Below are positions 20,925-29,186 of a stretch of DNA of 38,213 nucleotides, in pieces. Numbering within the stretch: the stretch's first letter is position 1; the number at the start of each line of letters is the position of its first letter. Position numbers and translations under genes: made by a program. This stretch comes from a virus, in the IMG/VR virus record IMGVR_UViG_3300045922_001096, positions 1-38,213 of that record; one strand, written 5' to 3'. The notes under the pieces are model-generated. The model ran no database searches. It saw only the letters and a list, made by a program, of their open reading frames with translations, and was not told the DNA's origin.

Positions 20925-23126
20925 TCAACGAGGTTGTTTCTTTTGATATTCCGCCCAAATATCTGGCGGATAATCGCTCGATCTTGGCTGGAAGGGCGCA
21001 TCGGGCGTGGTTGCAAAACTTGGGTCCGGCTGCACATGCTGGTAGTCGTTCCCGCTTTCGACCGTGCCGCCGTACCGCTGTAGCTCGCGCTCGTTCAGCG
21101 CCACCACGCGCGAGCGGCATTTATAGTGTCGCGGGGGATAGTTCACGCTCCAAAAATTATCGTCAAACCGGAATACCTTGCCGTCCAATTCCCTGCATCC
21201 TGGGGTGGTAGATTTGTCCATCACCGCCACGAATTTCCAAAACGGTTTTCGCTCGCCGATAGCGGTTTGTTGCCGAAACCGCGCCGCCATAAACGCCGAC
21301 TGCAAATTTGTACGGTAAATGGTTTGGAAGCGGCTTTCGGGCAGCGTCCGCGCAATCAGTTCATTTTCGGTCATCGCTTTTTTGAATTCCTCAAAACTCT
21401 GTCCCTCTTCGAGCGCTTTTTCCACAAGCGCGCGGATAGCCACCAGCACGTCCATTTGCGCCACCCCCGCAACCGTGAACACCACCCGAAACACCTCTGG
21501 AGAAATGCCCTTGAATGTTGTGAAAATAGCGGATTCTTTGCCGTACAGAAACGCAAGCGCGTCGTCGGGTTTCATGGTAAAGGCGAGCGCAATGCGAGCG
21601 GGCGTAATGGGCGGCACGTCGTCGGCAAAGTCGGCAAAATCCGCAAAATCCGCACCCGCTTCCTCTTCCACGCTTTTCGCTCCCAGAATGTCAATCAGAC
21701 TCAACTGCGCTGCCAGCCGCTCCCGCAAACGTTTTGTGTCCATTTTGCCGTAGGTCTGAACCAGCCCGCGTTTCACGTCGTCGAAACTGCTTGCGTTCCT
21801 GATAAGCTCTGCAATGGGGCGAATCAGCCCTTGCGCCTGCCGTTCCCACTCCGCCGCATCCGTTTTTATTATTGATTCCTCCAGACCGTCCTGCACGGCG
21901 TTGGCATTAAGCGGCGCCGCAGAGGCAAAATTTATGGGGAACGCGCCGGTAGGCGGGGAGGGCGGGTCGTTTGGCGCAAGCTCGAAATCGCGCTCGTTCA
22001 GCCCATACGCTGTTGAATAATACGATTTTTGGAAACGCACGCCCGTATCGAACAAAATTTTATCGCGCTCGGCTAGAGTTTTATCGACGTCGTCCTGCTC
22101 GAACAGTATAAATTTTGCGGGTCTGGCAGATGCGCCGACATTGAGAGTGTATATCCACGTAATCAGCGTGTTTAGGGACTGCTCTACGAGACGTTTGTCC
22201 GCCTCAATGATTTCCCGCTGAACGTCAAAGTGGACTTTTGTTGCGGCGTAACTGCCGCCGCCCGTGCTGCTCATTTCGGTGGAGAGCGTTTGTCCTAATA
22301 TGGCTTTCGAGATTTCTGCATTGCAAAAGCTCAGAAACTCCTTGTATATATCCGTATTCGCAACGCCGCTTACGCTCATAATTTCCGCCGAAGCGCCGGC
22401 GGGCAACGCAATGACGGCGTCCTGCACCATTTCCGAAACTACCTGCACAATTTCGTCGACTTTTGCTTGGTTATTGCCAAATTCATGTTTTAGCGAAATG
22501 AACGGCGTCCCGAATTTCTCTGTAAACGTATTCCAAAAACGCTGGACATTTCGCTTGAAAAATTGCGCCCAATAGCAGCGAGCTAAGACCGCTTCGCCAT
22601 ACGGGTTCAGGTACGTAGGACGGTGTTGCACTACCAAAAAACGGTATGGCGGCAATTCAACGCCCTCAATCATAGAATATTTTGTTTTCAGCCGCAAATT
22701 CCCATCCACGTCGAACACAAACCACTCAGGCGGTTTTGCAACGACCGCGCTTGGCAGTAGAAAGCCCTCGCGCACCTCCCATAATATTTCGAGCGGCTGA
22801 AATCCGTAGAGCGGCGCGTCGAGTATCGACTCTATGATATTATACAGGTTCAGGCGCTCAAAACAGGCGCGCACCGTTTCAATTGTTGCGTCGTTTTCCT
22901 CGCTGCGGAGCATCCACTCCAATTTAAGCGCTCCCGCTTTGCGAGACTGCACGCACGCTCCAGTATGCGGGTCGTAGAGCAGTTCGCGGTAATCGCCAAT
23001 ATTTTTGCCGGTTTTGCGCAAAATCGCGTCCGGATTGGGCAATTGATTCCACAGCGACGACGACCATAAAGCCGCTTGGCGCGTGGCTATTTCGGGGCTT
23101 GTGAGTTTGCCGGTGTTGATTCCCAT
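20925..23126 (-). CDS. Portal protein fused to head morphogenesis protein (Mu gp29 + gpF/SPP1 gp7)
   Basis: The protein has 733 residues. About 1-420 follow the Mu gp29/DUF935 portal pattern: NPDAILRKTGKNIGDYRELLYDPH, then LNPYGEAVLARCYW, then FGTPFISLKHEF, then a STEMSSTGGGSYAATKVHFDV motif. An acidic linker (ADFADFADFADD, about 490-500) leads to a C-terminal gpF/SPP1 gp7-type domain (about 510-715). That domain shows SRFQTIYRTNLQSAFMAARFRQ and a Cys/His-rich TTPGCRELDG with NYPPRHYKCRSRVVAL. In Mu these are two genes; here one chain would place the minor head protein on each portal subunit. It lies downstream of the terminase genes. Confidence 0.88.
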   Translation of the reverse strand: MGINTGKLTSPEIATRQAALWSSSLWNQLPNPDAILRKTGKNIGDYRELLYDPHTGACVQSRKAGALKLEWMLRSEENDATIETVRACFERLNLYNIIESILDAPLYGFQPLEILWEVREGFLLPSAVVAKPPEWFVFDVDGNLRLKTKYSMIEGVELPPYRFLVVQHRPTYLNPYGEAVLARCYWAQFFKRNVQRFWNTFTEKFGTPFISLKHEFGNNQAKVDEIVQVVSEMVQDAVIALPAGASAEIMSVSGVANTDIYKEFLSFCNAEISKAILGQTLSTEMSSTGGGSYAATKVHFDVQREIIEADKRLVEQSLNTLITWIYTLNVGASARPAKFILFEQDDVDKTLAERDKILFDTGVRFQKSYYSTAYGLNERDFELAPNDPPSPPTGAFPINFASAAPLNANAVQDGLEESIIKTDAAEWERQAQGLIRPIAELIRNASSFDDVKRGLVQTYGKMDTKRLRERLAAQLSLIDILGAKSVEEEAGADFADFADFADDVPPITPARIALAFTMKPDDALAFLYGKESAIFTTFKGISPEVFRVVFTVAGVAQMDVLVAIRALVEKALEEGQSFEEFKKAMTENELIARTLPESRFQTIYRTNLQSAFMAARFRQQTAIGERKPFWKFVAVMDKSTTPGCRELDGKVFRFDDNFWSVNYPPRHYKCRSRVVALNERELQRYGGTVESGNDYQHVQPDPSFATTPDAPFQPRSSDYPPDIWAEYQKKQPR

Positions 23127-23158
23127 GCTAAAATAGTGTTATGTTGTTGAAAATTGTG

Positions 23159-24772
23159 TTAATCGCCCGGCATAGAAATGGACATTCGCCGACCCGCTCC
23201 ACGCCCGAATGACGATGGGAATACCCATTCGGTTGCGCTTTTTATCTGTTCCCATGCCGAAACGCACAGTACGAAAGCGTCGGCGTGGTCGGGGCTGCGC
23301 CGCAAGCGTTTTTTAATGGTCTCTTTCGGCTCAATCACAAATTTGCCGTCTGAGGGGTTGTAGTACGTGTTGTCGAGTTCCTCGTAGAGGATTTCGTCGT
23401 TGGTTATGCGGATTTCAAGCTCCCGCCCTTGTTTTGTGCGCTCGGCGGCAGTCGCGGCGGCTTGCTGGATAAGCTCGCGGGCGTGGAAATACAATTGCGC
23501 GCGGCGGTTGGCGTAGCGTCCGCTTGCGCTTGCGTGGTTTTCGTTCTGCGGCGTTTCGCCAAACATGACGGGCTGGATTGTGCTGTAAAACGCCTGTTGT
23601 AGCCTGTCCGCCACGCCCTTGCCCACAGCCGCCGCGTCAATGCAGACTTTCCCGTTGCGGTCGTGGACGGCGCGGCATATATCGTAAAGCCGTTCAACTT
23701 GGCGCATCGTGTCGTATTCCTCGAATGCGTTTTGAACAAAAAACGCCCCGCTCCGCGTTGCCGCGTACACTACCGTTTTGTCGGGTTTGCCAAGCCCGAT
23801 ATCAATTCCCAGCGCAATAATTTCGGCGTCGCTGGGCTTTTGCGGTGTAAAAAGGCGGCTTAAGTCGCTAGGGACAATAATTTTGAAGTCGCTTTCTTCC
23901 ACGTCCCAGTCGCCGTACCGCAGCATTTTGAGCATTGCGCCCGACATCGTAGAGAACGCCCGCGACACGTAGCGCGACGGCAAAAGCGGGTTGTTGTCGG
24001 GCAAGGCGGCAATGTACACGTGCGAACCGTCCGCAACGCGGGTTTGCGGCTCAATAAACAGCCGCTTGAGCCAATTTTTGCCCGGTACGGGGTTTGTGGT
24101 CATGTAAATAAATCCCGAAAGCGTTTCGCCTGTTGCGATGCAATACGCATCGTGCCGGAGCAGCGACGGCAGCAATTCGTAGAACGCTTCGTCGAATTGG
24201 CTGGCTTCATCCACGAAAATTGCGGAAAGTTCCAAGCCGCGCGTTTTTTCGTAATTGCGGTCAAGACTGCGGTCGGCGGCGTAGAACCAAATTTCGTTGC
24301 CGTTCGCGCAATACCAAACCGATTCAGTTTTCCGCACAACAAATTCAGGCGGGAACATTTTCAAAAAACTCTGTTTTGTGGTATCGTGCAAATCGGTGTA
24401 ATTTTTCCGCATGACCGCATACCGACCGCCTGTGTAGTGCGCAACGAGGTGCTGCATAATGCGCACGCCTGTCCCCGTTTTGCCCCCGCCTTTCGCGCCG
24501 CCAAAGAGCACATACAACGTTTCTTCGCGCAGCGCCGCTTGAAGAGCCTCGAACCCTTGCACGGTAACAACTTGGTACTGTTGCTGTTCCGTAGTGAGGG
24601 CGAGAGTGTCGGATTTATTTGCTACGACGCGGAGCGTTTTGAGCGCGTCTCCTTGCCGCCTTCGCCGGCGCTCTCTCTCGGCTGCCACCTGAATCAGCAT
24701 GGGCGGCGTTTTGGTCGTAACCAATGACTGACTCAATATTTTCGCCGTTTGCAATCCGTTCCAATTGTTCAT
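23159..24772 (-). CDS. Terminase large subunit
   Basis: The protein has 537 residues. The ATPase domain has Walker A GGAKGGGKT (91-99) and Walker B AIFVDEAS (about 184-191), with a coupling MTTNP. The RNase H-like nuclease domain has Asp residues in LGIDIGLGKPDKT, in KVCIDAAAVGKGV and in SPDHADAFVLC, the usual triad. It packages DNA through the portal encoded just downstream. The frame overlaps the small subunit by 158 bases; an internal ATG at 24700 would reduce this to 86 and still keep all motifs. No strong Shine-Dalgarno decides between them. Confidence 0.93.
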   Translation of the reverse strand: MNNWNGLQTAKILSQSLVTTKTPPMLIQVAAERERRRRRQGDALKTLRVVANKSDTLALTTEQQQYQVVTVQGFEALQAALREETLYVLFGGAKGGGKTGTGVRIMQHLVAHYTGGRYAVMRKNYTDLHDTTKQSFLKMFPPEFVVRKTESVWYCANGNEIWFYAADRSLDRNYEKTRGLELSAIFVDEASQFDEAFYELLPSLLRHDAYCIATGETLSGFIYMTTNPVPGKNWLKRLFIEPQTRVADGSHVYIAALPDNNPLLPSRYVSRAFSTMSGAMLKMLRYGDWDVEESDFKIIVPSDLSRLFTPQKPSDAEIIALGIDIGLGKPDKTVVYAATRSGAFFVQNAFEEYDTMRQVERLYDICRAVHDRNGKVCIDAAAVGKGVADRLQQAFYSTIQPVMFGETPQNENHASASGRYANRRAQLYFHARELIQQAAATAAERTKQGRELEIRITNDEILYEELDNTYYNPSDGKFVIEPKETIKKRLRRSPDHADAFVLCVSAWEQIKSATEWVFPSSFGRGAGRRMSISMPGD

Positions 24773-25319
24773 CAGACAATTTTGTTAGGTCGAATGTTTG
24801 AATTGTGCCGTTAATGCGCGTCGGTTTGTCTAAACCGAGCAAACGAGCTTTCCGCTCCATGACAAACAACACGCCCTCCAAAAATCGCGGGTTGCCGTCT
24901 CTCATTCCCTCGCGCGCTTCGTTTTCGCTGGGGGTAGCGTCAGTTTTTTCGCGCACTGTTACAAGCGAGTTTTTGCGCGGTTGCTGCGAGCGCTTCCATC
25001 CAGCCCAGTATTCTCGCTCCAAAATTTCTAATTTAGCGATTTCGTGTGCGACGTGTTCGTCGAAACTGACATCTGCCTTTTGAAGCCACCGTTTTTTCAC
25101 CTCTTGCAAATCGCGGCTAATTGTTTGTTGCGACAAATTAAGTTGCTGGGCGATAACAGTTTGTTTTACATGTTGTAGCGTCAATTCGGCGATAATTTCG
25201 AGGTCGTGCAAACGCTGTGCGGGAGTGCGTTTTGGGCAATGCTTACTAACTGGTGTTTTGCTTTCTGTCAAATCCTGTGGAATCCCATTTTTGTGCGTTG
25301 TGGGAGTTTTTTTTGCCAT
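24615..25319 (-). CDS. Terminase small subunit
   Basis: The protein has 234 residues. A helix-turn-helix lies near residues 40-75 (LHDLEIIAELTLQH, then VIAQQLNLSQQTISRDLQEV). A central helical region (HVAHEIAKLEILEREYWAGW) would form the oligomer, and DLTKLSDEQLERIANGE is a motif common at the end of small terminases. The Ala/Arg-rich last 30 residues overlap the large subunit gene. It binds the packaging site and recruits the large subunit. Confidence 0.85.
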   Translation of the reverse strand: MAKKTPTTHKNGIPQDLTESKTPVSKHCPKRTPAQRLHDLEIIAELTLQHVKQTVIAQQLNLSQQTISRDLQEVKKRWLQKADVSFDEHVAHEIAKLEILEREYWAGWKRSQQPRKNSLVTVREKTDATPSENEAREGMRDGNPRFLEGVLFVMERKARLLGLDKPTRINGTIQTFDLTKLSDEQLERIANGENIESVIGYDQNAAHADSGGSRERAPAKAARRRAQNAPRRSK

Positions 25320-25380
25320 AATTTTTTTTTGATTTTTAGTTAGTGCTTAGAGTTAGTACGACCGCATTTAGACTGAGTTT

Positions 25381-25734
25381 TTACGCTTTTGCATACGTTA
25401 CTATACCTCTAAAACGTCGCCGCGCCTTGTTTTGTTTTTGGCGTTTAATTGATTCATGTAATTGCTTTACGCATTTGCGGACGTGTCCGGGGTGAACTCC
25501 AAGTGCTTCCGCCGTTATCTGTGAAACCTGACAAGCGCTTAAAAACGCGCCGTGCTTCTCCATCATTGAAGCGTAGAATGCCGCAATAACGCGCGGCTTC
25601 GACAATTCTTTCCCGCTCATTCGCACGATTTCCTCGCCGCTTGTCGTTTGAATGATAACGACGCAGTCATCAACGTCCATAACGCCGATTTTACGCCCCG
25701 TTGCCGTCTCAATGTATAACTGGGATTGTAGCAT
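25381..25734 (-). CDS. Small HTH regulator divergent from the head operon
   Basis: The protein has 117 residues from the ATG at 25734. The frame is open to 26166, but that part overlaps the protease gene on the other strand and lacks protein character. An N-terminal beta domain (LYIETATGRKIGVMDVDDCVVIIQTTSGEEIVRM) precedes helices. The HTH segment is SQITAEALGVHPGHVRKCVKQLHESI and the end is very basic. A TATATTTG -7-like element lies 43 bases upstream. It is divergent from the head genes, so control of the late promoter or of packaging genes is plausible. Confidence 0.6.
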   Translation of the reverse strand: MLQSQLYIETATGRKIGVMDVDDCVVIIQTTSGEEIVRMSGKELSKPRVIAAFYASMMEKHGAFLSACQVSQITAEALGVHPGHVRKCVKQLHESIKRQKQNKARRRFRGIVTYAKA

Positions 25735-25775
25735 AATCGCGGGAGCATCTAATTTTAAGACCAATTTTTTGTTGT

Positions 25776-25784
25776 GCAAATATA
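25776..25784 (-). promoter_or_regulatory. Bacteroidota-type -7 element for the divergent regulator
   Basis: TATATTTGC on the - strand is identical in its core to the early promoter's -7 element. A predicted start a few bases downstream would leave about 36 bases before the ATG at 25734. No TTG is found 17 bases upstream, so it would need an activator or be weak. Confidence 0.45.
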
Positions 25785-25832
25785 CGCGTTTGCCACTGTT
25801 TCCCCGGTACGTTTTTATTGAAACCCAAATTT

Positions 25833-25872
25833 TTGCGCACTTTTGCCTGCATTTTTGCGCCAAAATGCGCAA
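25833..25872. promoter_or_regulatory. TTGCGC repeats and inverted repeat in the divergent head/regulator promoter region
   Basis: TTGCGC at 25833-25838 and again at 25855-25860; the second forms an inverted repeat with GCGCAA (25867-25872) around CAAAAT. TTTTGC units recur at steps of 10-11 bases. On the + strand TATATTCG follows near 25891, a possible -7 element for the head operon. The repeats fit a regulator binding site. Confidence 0.5.
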
Positions 25873-25945
25873 CATTTCCCCAGCTATATCGCTATATTCG
25901 CATTGAATTACCGCTATCCCTCCAAAAAATACGTTGTTACGCACA

Positions 25946-27199
25946 ATGGCGTATCCATTTCTAAAAATATTCCTCGCCGGCAGGCATCGCACAGCCCACC
26001 CCAAAAAACAGTGGGACGATTCCGATATTGATAAAATCCTCGCTAGCACCCTTGCCGGCAGCGAGGACAAAATTCCGTTTACGGCACAACTGCCAAACGG
26101 TAAACATCCACGCGGGAATCTCCCTGTGTACGGATTAGCGAACAAAAACACGCTGCGCAAAACCACCGTAAACGGCGTAACGGCGCTCGAAATTCAGCCG
26201 TGCGATTTTGCGGAGGGATTGCTGGATGCGCTCAGAGGCGAGGGGTTGGACAAGATGAGCGTGCGCCTGAACGGTTCGGATTTCTCGCTAGAGCATATTT
26301 GTTTTGTTGCCAACCCCGCCGTGCAGGGGATTCCCGCTATTAGCGATTATGATTTTTCCGCGTCGGACGGCGGCAACTGGATTGACCTCAGTTCAGGCGC
26401 AAGCGCCGCCGATTTTGCAGATTCGCGGATGTCCATTGTCGGCAAAGCGTTGCGGAGTTTGCGCGATTGGATTATCGGCGAAAAAGGGATAGACGTTGCC
26501 AATACCGTGCTGCCGGACTACGGTTTGGACGAACTAAAAGAATGGCAACCGGAATTGCCGGATTGGGCGCGGGAGCAAATTAACGACGTTCTCATGCGCG
26601 TGCGCGCGTTGGAGGAACGAACAGGCATACAACAACCGAAAATCATTTCCGATTACAACTTTAACGAGGACGCAATGAAAGAACTCGATGAACTAAAAGC
26701 CGATTTTTCGGCATTTCGAGAGTCTGCCGCGAAAAACGAGGCGGCTATAAAAGCGGAGAACGAGGCTCTCCGCAAAGCAAACGAGGCGCTTTTGAAAACC
26801 GTGAGCGAGATGCGAGAGACGGGTATCAACCGCGACAACGCGGATTTTATTGACGCGCTGGTGCGCGAGGGCAAAATTCTCCCCGCCGAGCGCGATTTGC
26901 AGCTGCTAGAATTAAACATGGCGGCGAAAACAGAGGGGAAAATCAATTTTTCCGGCGTTGAAAAAGATATGCTCACGGCAAAGCGGGAACTTCTGGCCGC
27001 GCGCCCCGTCATTGCGCCGCTTGGCAAGCCCATCGCTACCAAAAGCGCCGCAAGCAGCGGGAGGGCGGATTTTAGCATGGACACCTACGAGGAGCAAGTA
27101 AGGCTGCGCAAAGCGGCGGAAAAGCTAGCGCGAGAGCAAAATATTGATTTTGGCTCGGCGCTCAACATTTTGTTAGACGACCAAAAATATGGAGAGTAA
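25946..27199 (+). CDS. Prohead protease/scaffold, Mu gpI-like
   Basis: The protein has 417 residues from the ATG at 25946; an in-frame TTG at 25934 is possible. The N-terminal half has the layout of Mu gpI-type prohead proteases, ending in FSLEHICFVANPAVQGIPAI, close to the TNNPA/TNxPA region of that family. The catalytic residues are not obvious by eye. Residues about 240-300 are a long coiled coil (ELDELKADFSAFRESAAKNEA, then ALRKANEALLKTVSEMRE), the scaffold part. The C-terminus carries SMDTYEEQVRLRKAAEKLAREQ. The gene directly precedes the major capsid gene, four bases apart. Confidence 0.75.
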   Translation: MAYPFLKIFLAGRHRTAHPKKQWDDSDIDKILASTLAGSEDKIPFTAQLPNGKHPRGNLPVYGLANKNTLRKTTVNGVTALEIQPCDFAEGLLDALRGEGLDKMSVRLNGSDFSLEHICFVANPAVQGIPAISDYDFSASDGGNWIDLSSGASAADFADSRMSIVGKALRSLRDWIIGEKGIDVANTVLPDYGLDELKEWQPELPDWAREQINDVLMRVRALEERTGIQQPKIISDYNFNEDAMKELDELKADFSAFRESAAKNEAAIKAENEALRKANEALLKTVSEMRETGINRDNADFIDALVREGKILPAERDLQLLELNMAAKTEGKINFSGVEKDMLTAKRELLAARPVIAPLGKPIATKSAASSGRADFSMDTYEEQVRLRKAAEKLAREQNIDFGSALNILLDDQKYGE

Positions 27200-27202
27200 A
27201 TA

Positions 27203-28162
27203 ATGTCGAATCAACTTTCAAGAGCGCGAAAATTTGCGCAAGCGGCGTCGCCGATTTTGCAGGGCATTGTATCGGGGTACGCCAATAAACCAAGTCTCTT
27301 TGTTGCGGATTCCCTGTTTCCTGTTGTTGACGTGGAGGATATAGCATTCAAAATCCCCGTTGTCGGCTCGGATTCGATGCGTATTTTCCCTACCGAACGC
27401 GCGGCTGGAGCGAAATCAAATATTATCGTTCCCAAAGCTACCGACTTTGTCGATGTTCTTTTAGAGGAACACGATTTGTCGTATCCGTCCGATTATGCCG
27501 ACGAATTGGGGTCGCGCCGTTGGCGTTCGGCTCGGCAAATCGGCGTGCAAATTAACTGGAACGCCATGATGCTGAAGCGGGAGTATATCGCGGCTCGATT
27601 GGCGCAGGACGTCGCCACATATAAGCCGGGCTACACCCTCGCCCTCTCCGGCGCAAGTAAATGGTCAGACGAAAATAGCGACCCTGTCGGGGACATTCAA
27701 GAGGCGATTGCAACAATTGACGCCGACAGCGCGAATCGGCTCATTTTAGGGGCAAGAACGTTTTTAGCGCTCCAAAGACACAAAAAAATACGGGAATTAG
27801 TATCATACAGCCAAACAGGGCAAGCAAACACCGGACCCGTCGTTACGGAGGAACATCTGTCGAGAATTTTCGACATCGCCGTTGTGCGCAAAGCGCGTTC
27901 GCGCTATGTGGACGCCGCCGGCGTGAAAAATTATCTGTGGGACGACGATATAGCGATTGTAGCGTATGTGAATCCGAATTCTCGCTCGCAGGCTAATGTG
28001 TTCGAGAGTAGCTACGGCTATACGTTCATGCTGCAGGATTACCCTGTGGCGGACACATGGGACAGCGAGGACAAAAAGGTCAGCTACGACCGCATCACAG
28101 CGTGGATGAAACACGCCGTAACGGACAATGGTTGCGGCTATCTTATTACCGGTTGCGTGTAA
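27203..28162 (+). CDS. Major capsid protein
   Basis: The protein has 319 residues. GGAGAG precedes the ATG. The HK97-like pattern includes an N-terminal arm (LSRARKFAQAASPILQG), VADSLFPVVDVEDIAFKIPV, a spine-helix region around REYIAARLAQDVATYKPGY, AIATIDADSANRLILGARTFLAL, and a C-terminal P-domain (DDIAIVAYVNPNSRSQANVFESSYGYTF, then ITAWMKHAVTDNGCGYLI). This resembles the major capsid proteins paired with Mu-like gpI and decoration genes. It follows the protease/scaffold and precedes the decoration protein. Confidence 0.88.
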   Translation: MSNQLSRARKFAQAASPILQGIVSGYANKPSLFVADSLFPVVDVEDIAFKIPVVGSDSMRIFPTERAAGAKSNIIVPKATDFVDVLLEEHDLSYPSDYADELGSRRWRSARQIGVQINWNAMMLKREYIAARLAQDVATYKPGYTLALSGASKWSDENSDPVGDIQEAIATIDADSANRLILGARTFLALQRHKKIRELVSYSQTGQANTGPVVTEEHLSRIFDIAVVRKARSRYVDAAGVKNYLWDDDIAIVAYVNPNSRSQANVFESSYGYTFMLQDYPVADTWDSEDKKVSYDRITAWMKHAVTDNGCGYLITGCV

Positions 28163-28174
28163 GGGGGGAGCGTC

Positions 28175-28363
28175 ATGCCAAAATTTCTCGTAAAAAACAC
28201 GACCATCCGGCACAATGGTAAAAACTATAATCATGGCGATGCGCTGGAACTTACGGACGATGAAGCGGCTGCGCTCAGCCGCTTCATCGAACCGCAAACA
28301 ACAAAAAAAACTGAACCTATAACGCAGGAGACTGAACATGGAGCCAATCGAAAGCCCCGCTAA
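28175..28363 (+). CDS. Small head-associated protein
   Basis: The protein has 62 residues. KFLVKNTTIRHNGKNYNHGDALELTDDEAAALSRFIEP resembles the short beta domain found in small proteins located beside capsid genes of many phages (DUF7210-like), with a polar tail. AGGGGGGAG stands ahead of the ATG. It overlaps the decoration gene by 26 bases. A head completion or minor capsid role is inferred from place. Confidence 0.65.
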   Translation: MPKFLVKNTTIRHNGKNYNHGDALELTDDEAAALSRFIEPQTTKKTEPITQETEHGANRKPR

Positions 28364-28676
28364 TATCATCACGCTGCCCGTTCGCGCGGCGGCGATTCTC
28401 GCAAAAGGGCGGTTTGTCAGCGCAGCCGGAGCGCACTGCGCAAACGGCGCGCGAGCAATCGGCGTAACAGCCGACAACTATGCCGCGAACGAACCGGTTG
28501 CCGTTGTAACCGCAGGCGTTACCGCCGTTGAAACCGGAGGCGCATTTGCCGCAGGCGACGAGGTGCAGTCCGACGGCACGGGGCGCGCAATTGTCCTAGG
28601 AACGGGCAAAGCCAACGGTATTGCCCTCACCGCGTCGTCGGGCGCAGGCAAATTCGTTGCTGTGAAAATTCTTTAA
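28338..28676 (+). CDS. Capsid decoration/cement protein (DUF2190-like)
   Basis: The protein has 112 residues, all beta and Ala/Gly/Val-rich. ITLPVRAAAILAKGRFVSAAGAHC, then GVTADNYAANEPVAVVTAGVTAVETGGAFAAGDEVQSDGTGRAI, is the DUF2190 pattern of surface decoration proteins that trimerise on mature capsids. It lies two genes after the capsid gene, as in related phages. The CAGGAG before the ATG lies inside the preceding gene. Confidence 0.8.
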   Translation: MEPIESPANIITLPVRAAAILAKGRFVSAAGAHCANGARAIGVTADNYAANEPVAVVTAGVTAVETGGAFAAGDEVQSDGTGRAIVLGTGKANGIALTASSGAGKFVAVKIL

Positions 28677-28703
28677 TGAAGACGCCGTAAGCGGAGAATA
28701 ACC

Positions 28704-29183
28704 ATGTACTGCACCCGCGCCGATATTGAGAAATCTCGCATCATCCGCGACCACCTGCTTCAGCTTGTGGACGACGAAGGCGAAGGCGAGTTCTACGACG
28801 GCGCGGGAGCAACGCCGCCCAGCGACAATACGCAGCCGTTGTACAGCGATAGCGATTCGTTGATTAACAGTCGCATACAAAAATGTATCGGCGAGGCGGA
28901 TAGCGTCATTGACGCAGCGCTGCGAGGCGTGTACGCCTTGCCCATTAGCGGTGAAATTCCTACGCTCTTGACCACTATTGCCGTTGATTTGAGTACGTTT
29001 TATCTCCATGCCCGCCGCCGTCCAATACCGGACGACGTTGTAAAACTCTACGACCACGCAGACGCGCTATTAAAGCGCATTGCAAACCGCCAAATTCTGC
29101 TGCAATTGCCCACAGCCGACGCAGCCGACCAAACGACGACCCCCGCGTTCGCAGTGTATTCACGCCCACGAGTTTTTGAATAG
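28704..29183 (+). CDS. Head-tail connector, Mu gp36-like (DUF1320)
   Basis: The protein has 159 residues. It begins MYCTRADIEKSRIIRDHLLQLVDDE and continues INSRIQKCIGEADSVIDAALRGVYALPI with DLSTFYLHARRR, the DUF1320 pattern (Mu gp36). The family is helical and sits at the head-tail connector. A GCGGAG is located ahead of the ATG. It is placed between decoration and gp25-like baseplate genes, as in Mu-like genomes. Confidence 0.85.
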   Translation: MYCTRADIEKSRIIRDHLLQLVDDEGEGEFYDGAGATPPSDNTQPLYSDSDSLINSRIQKCIGEADSVIDAALRGVYALPISGEIPTLLTTIAVDLSTFYLHARRRPIPDDVVKLYDHADALLKRIANRQILLQLPTADAADQTTTPAFAVYSRPRVFE

Positions 29184-29186
29184 AAA

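Noticed and set aside
25735-26166. N-terminal extension of the small HTH regulator to 26166
   Set aside because: It overlaps the protease gene on the other strand, contains Cys/Phe/Arg-rich shadow sequence, and lies upstream of a promoter-like element at 25784.
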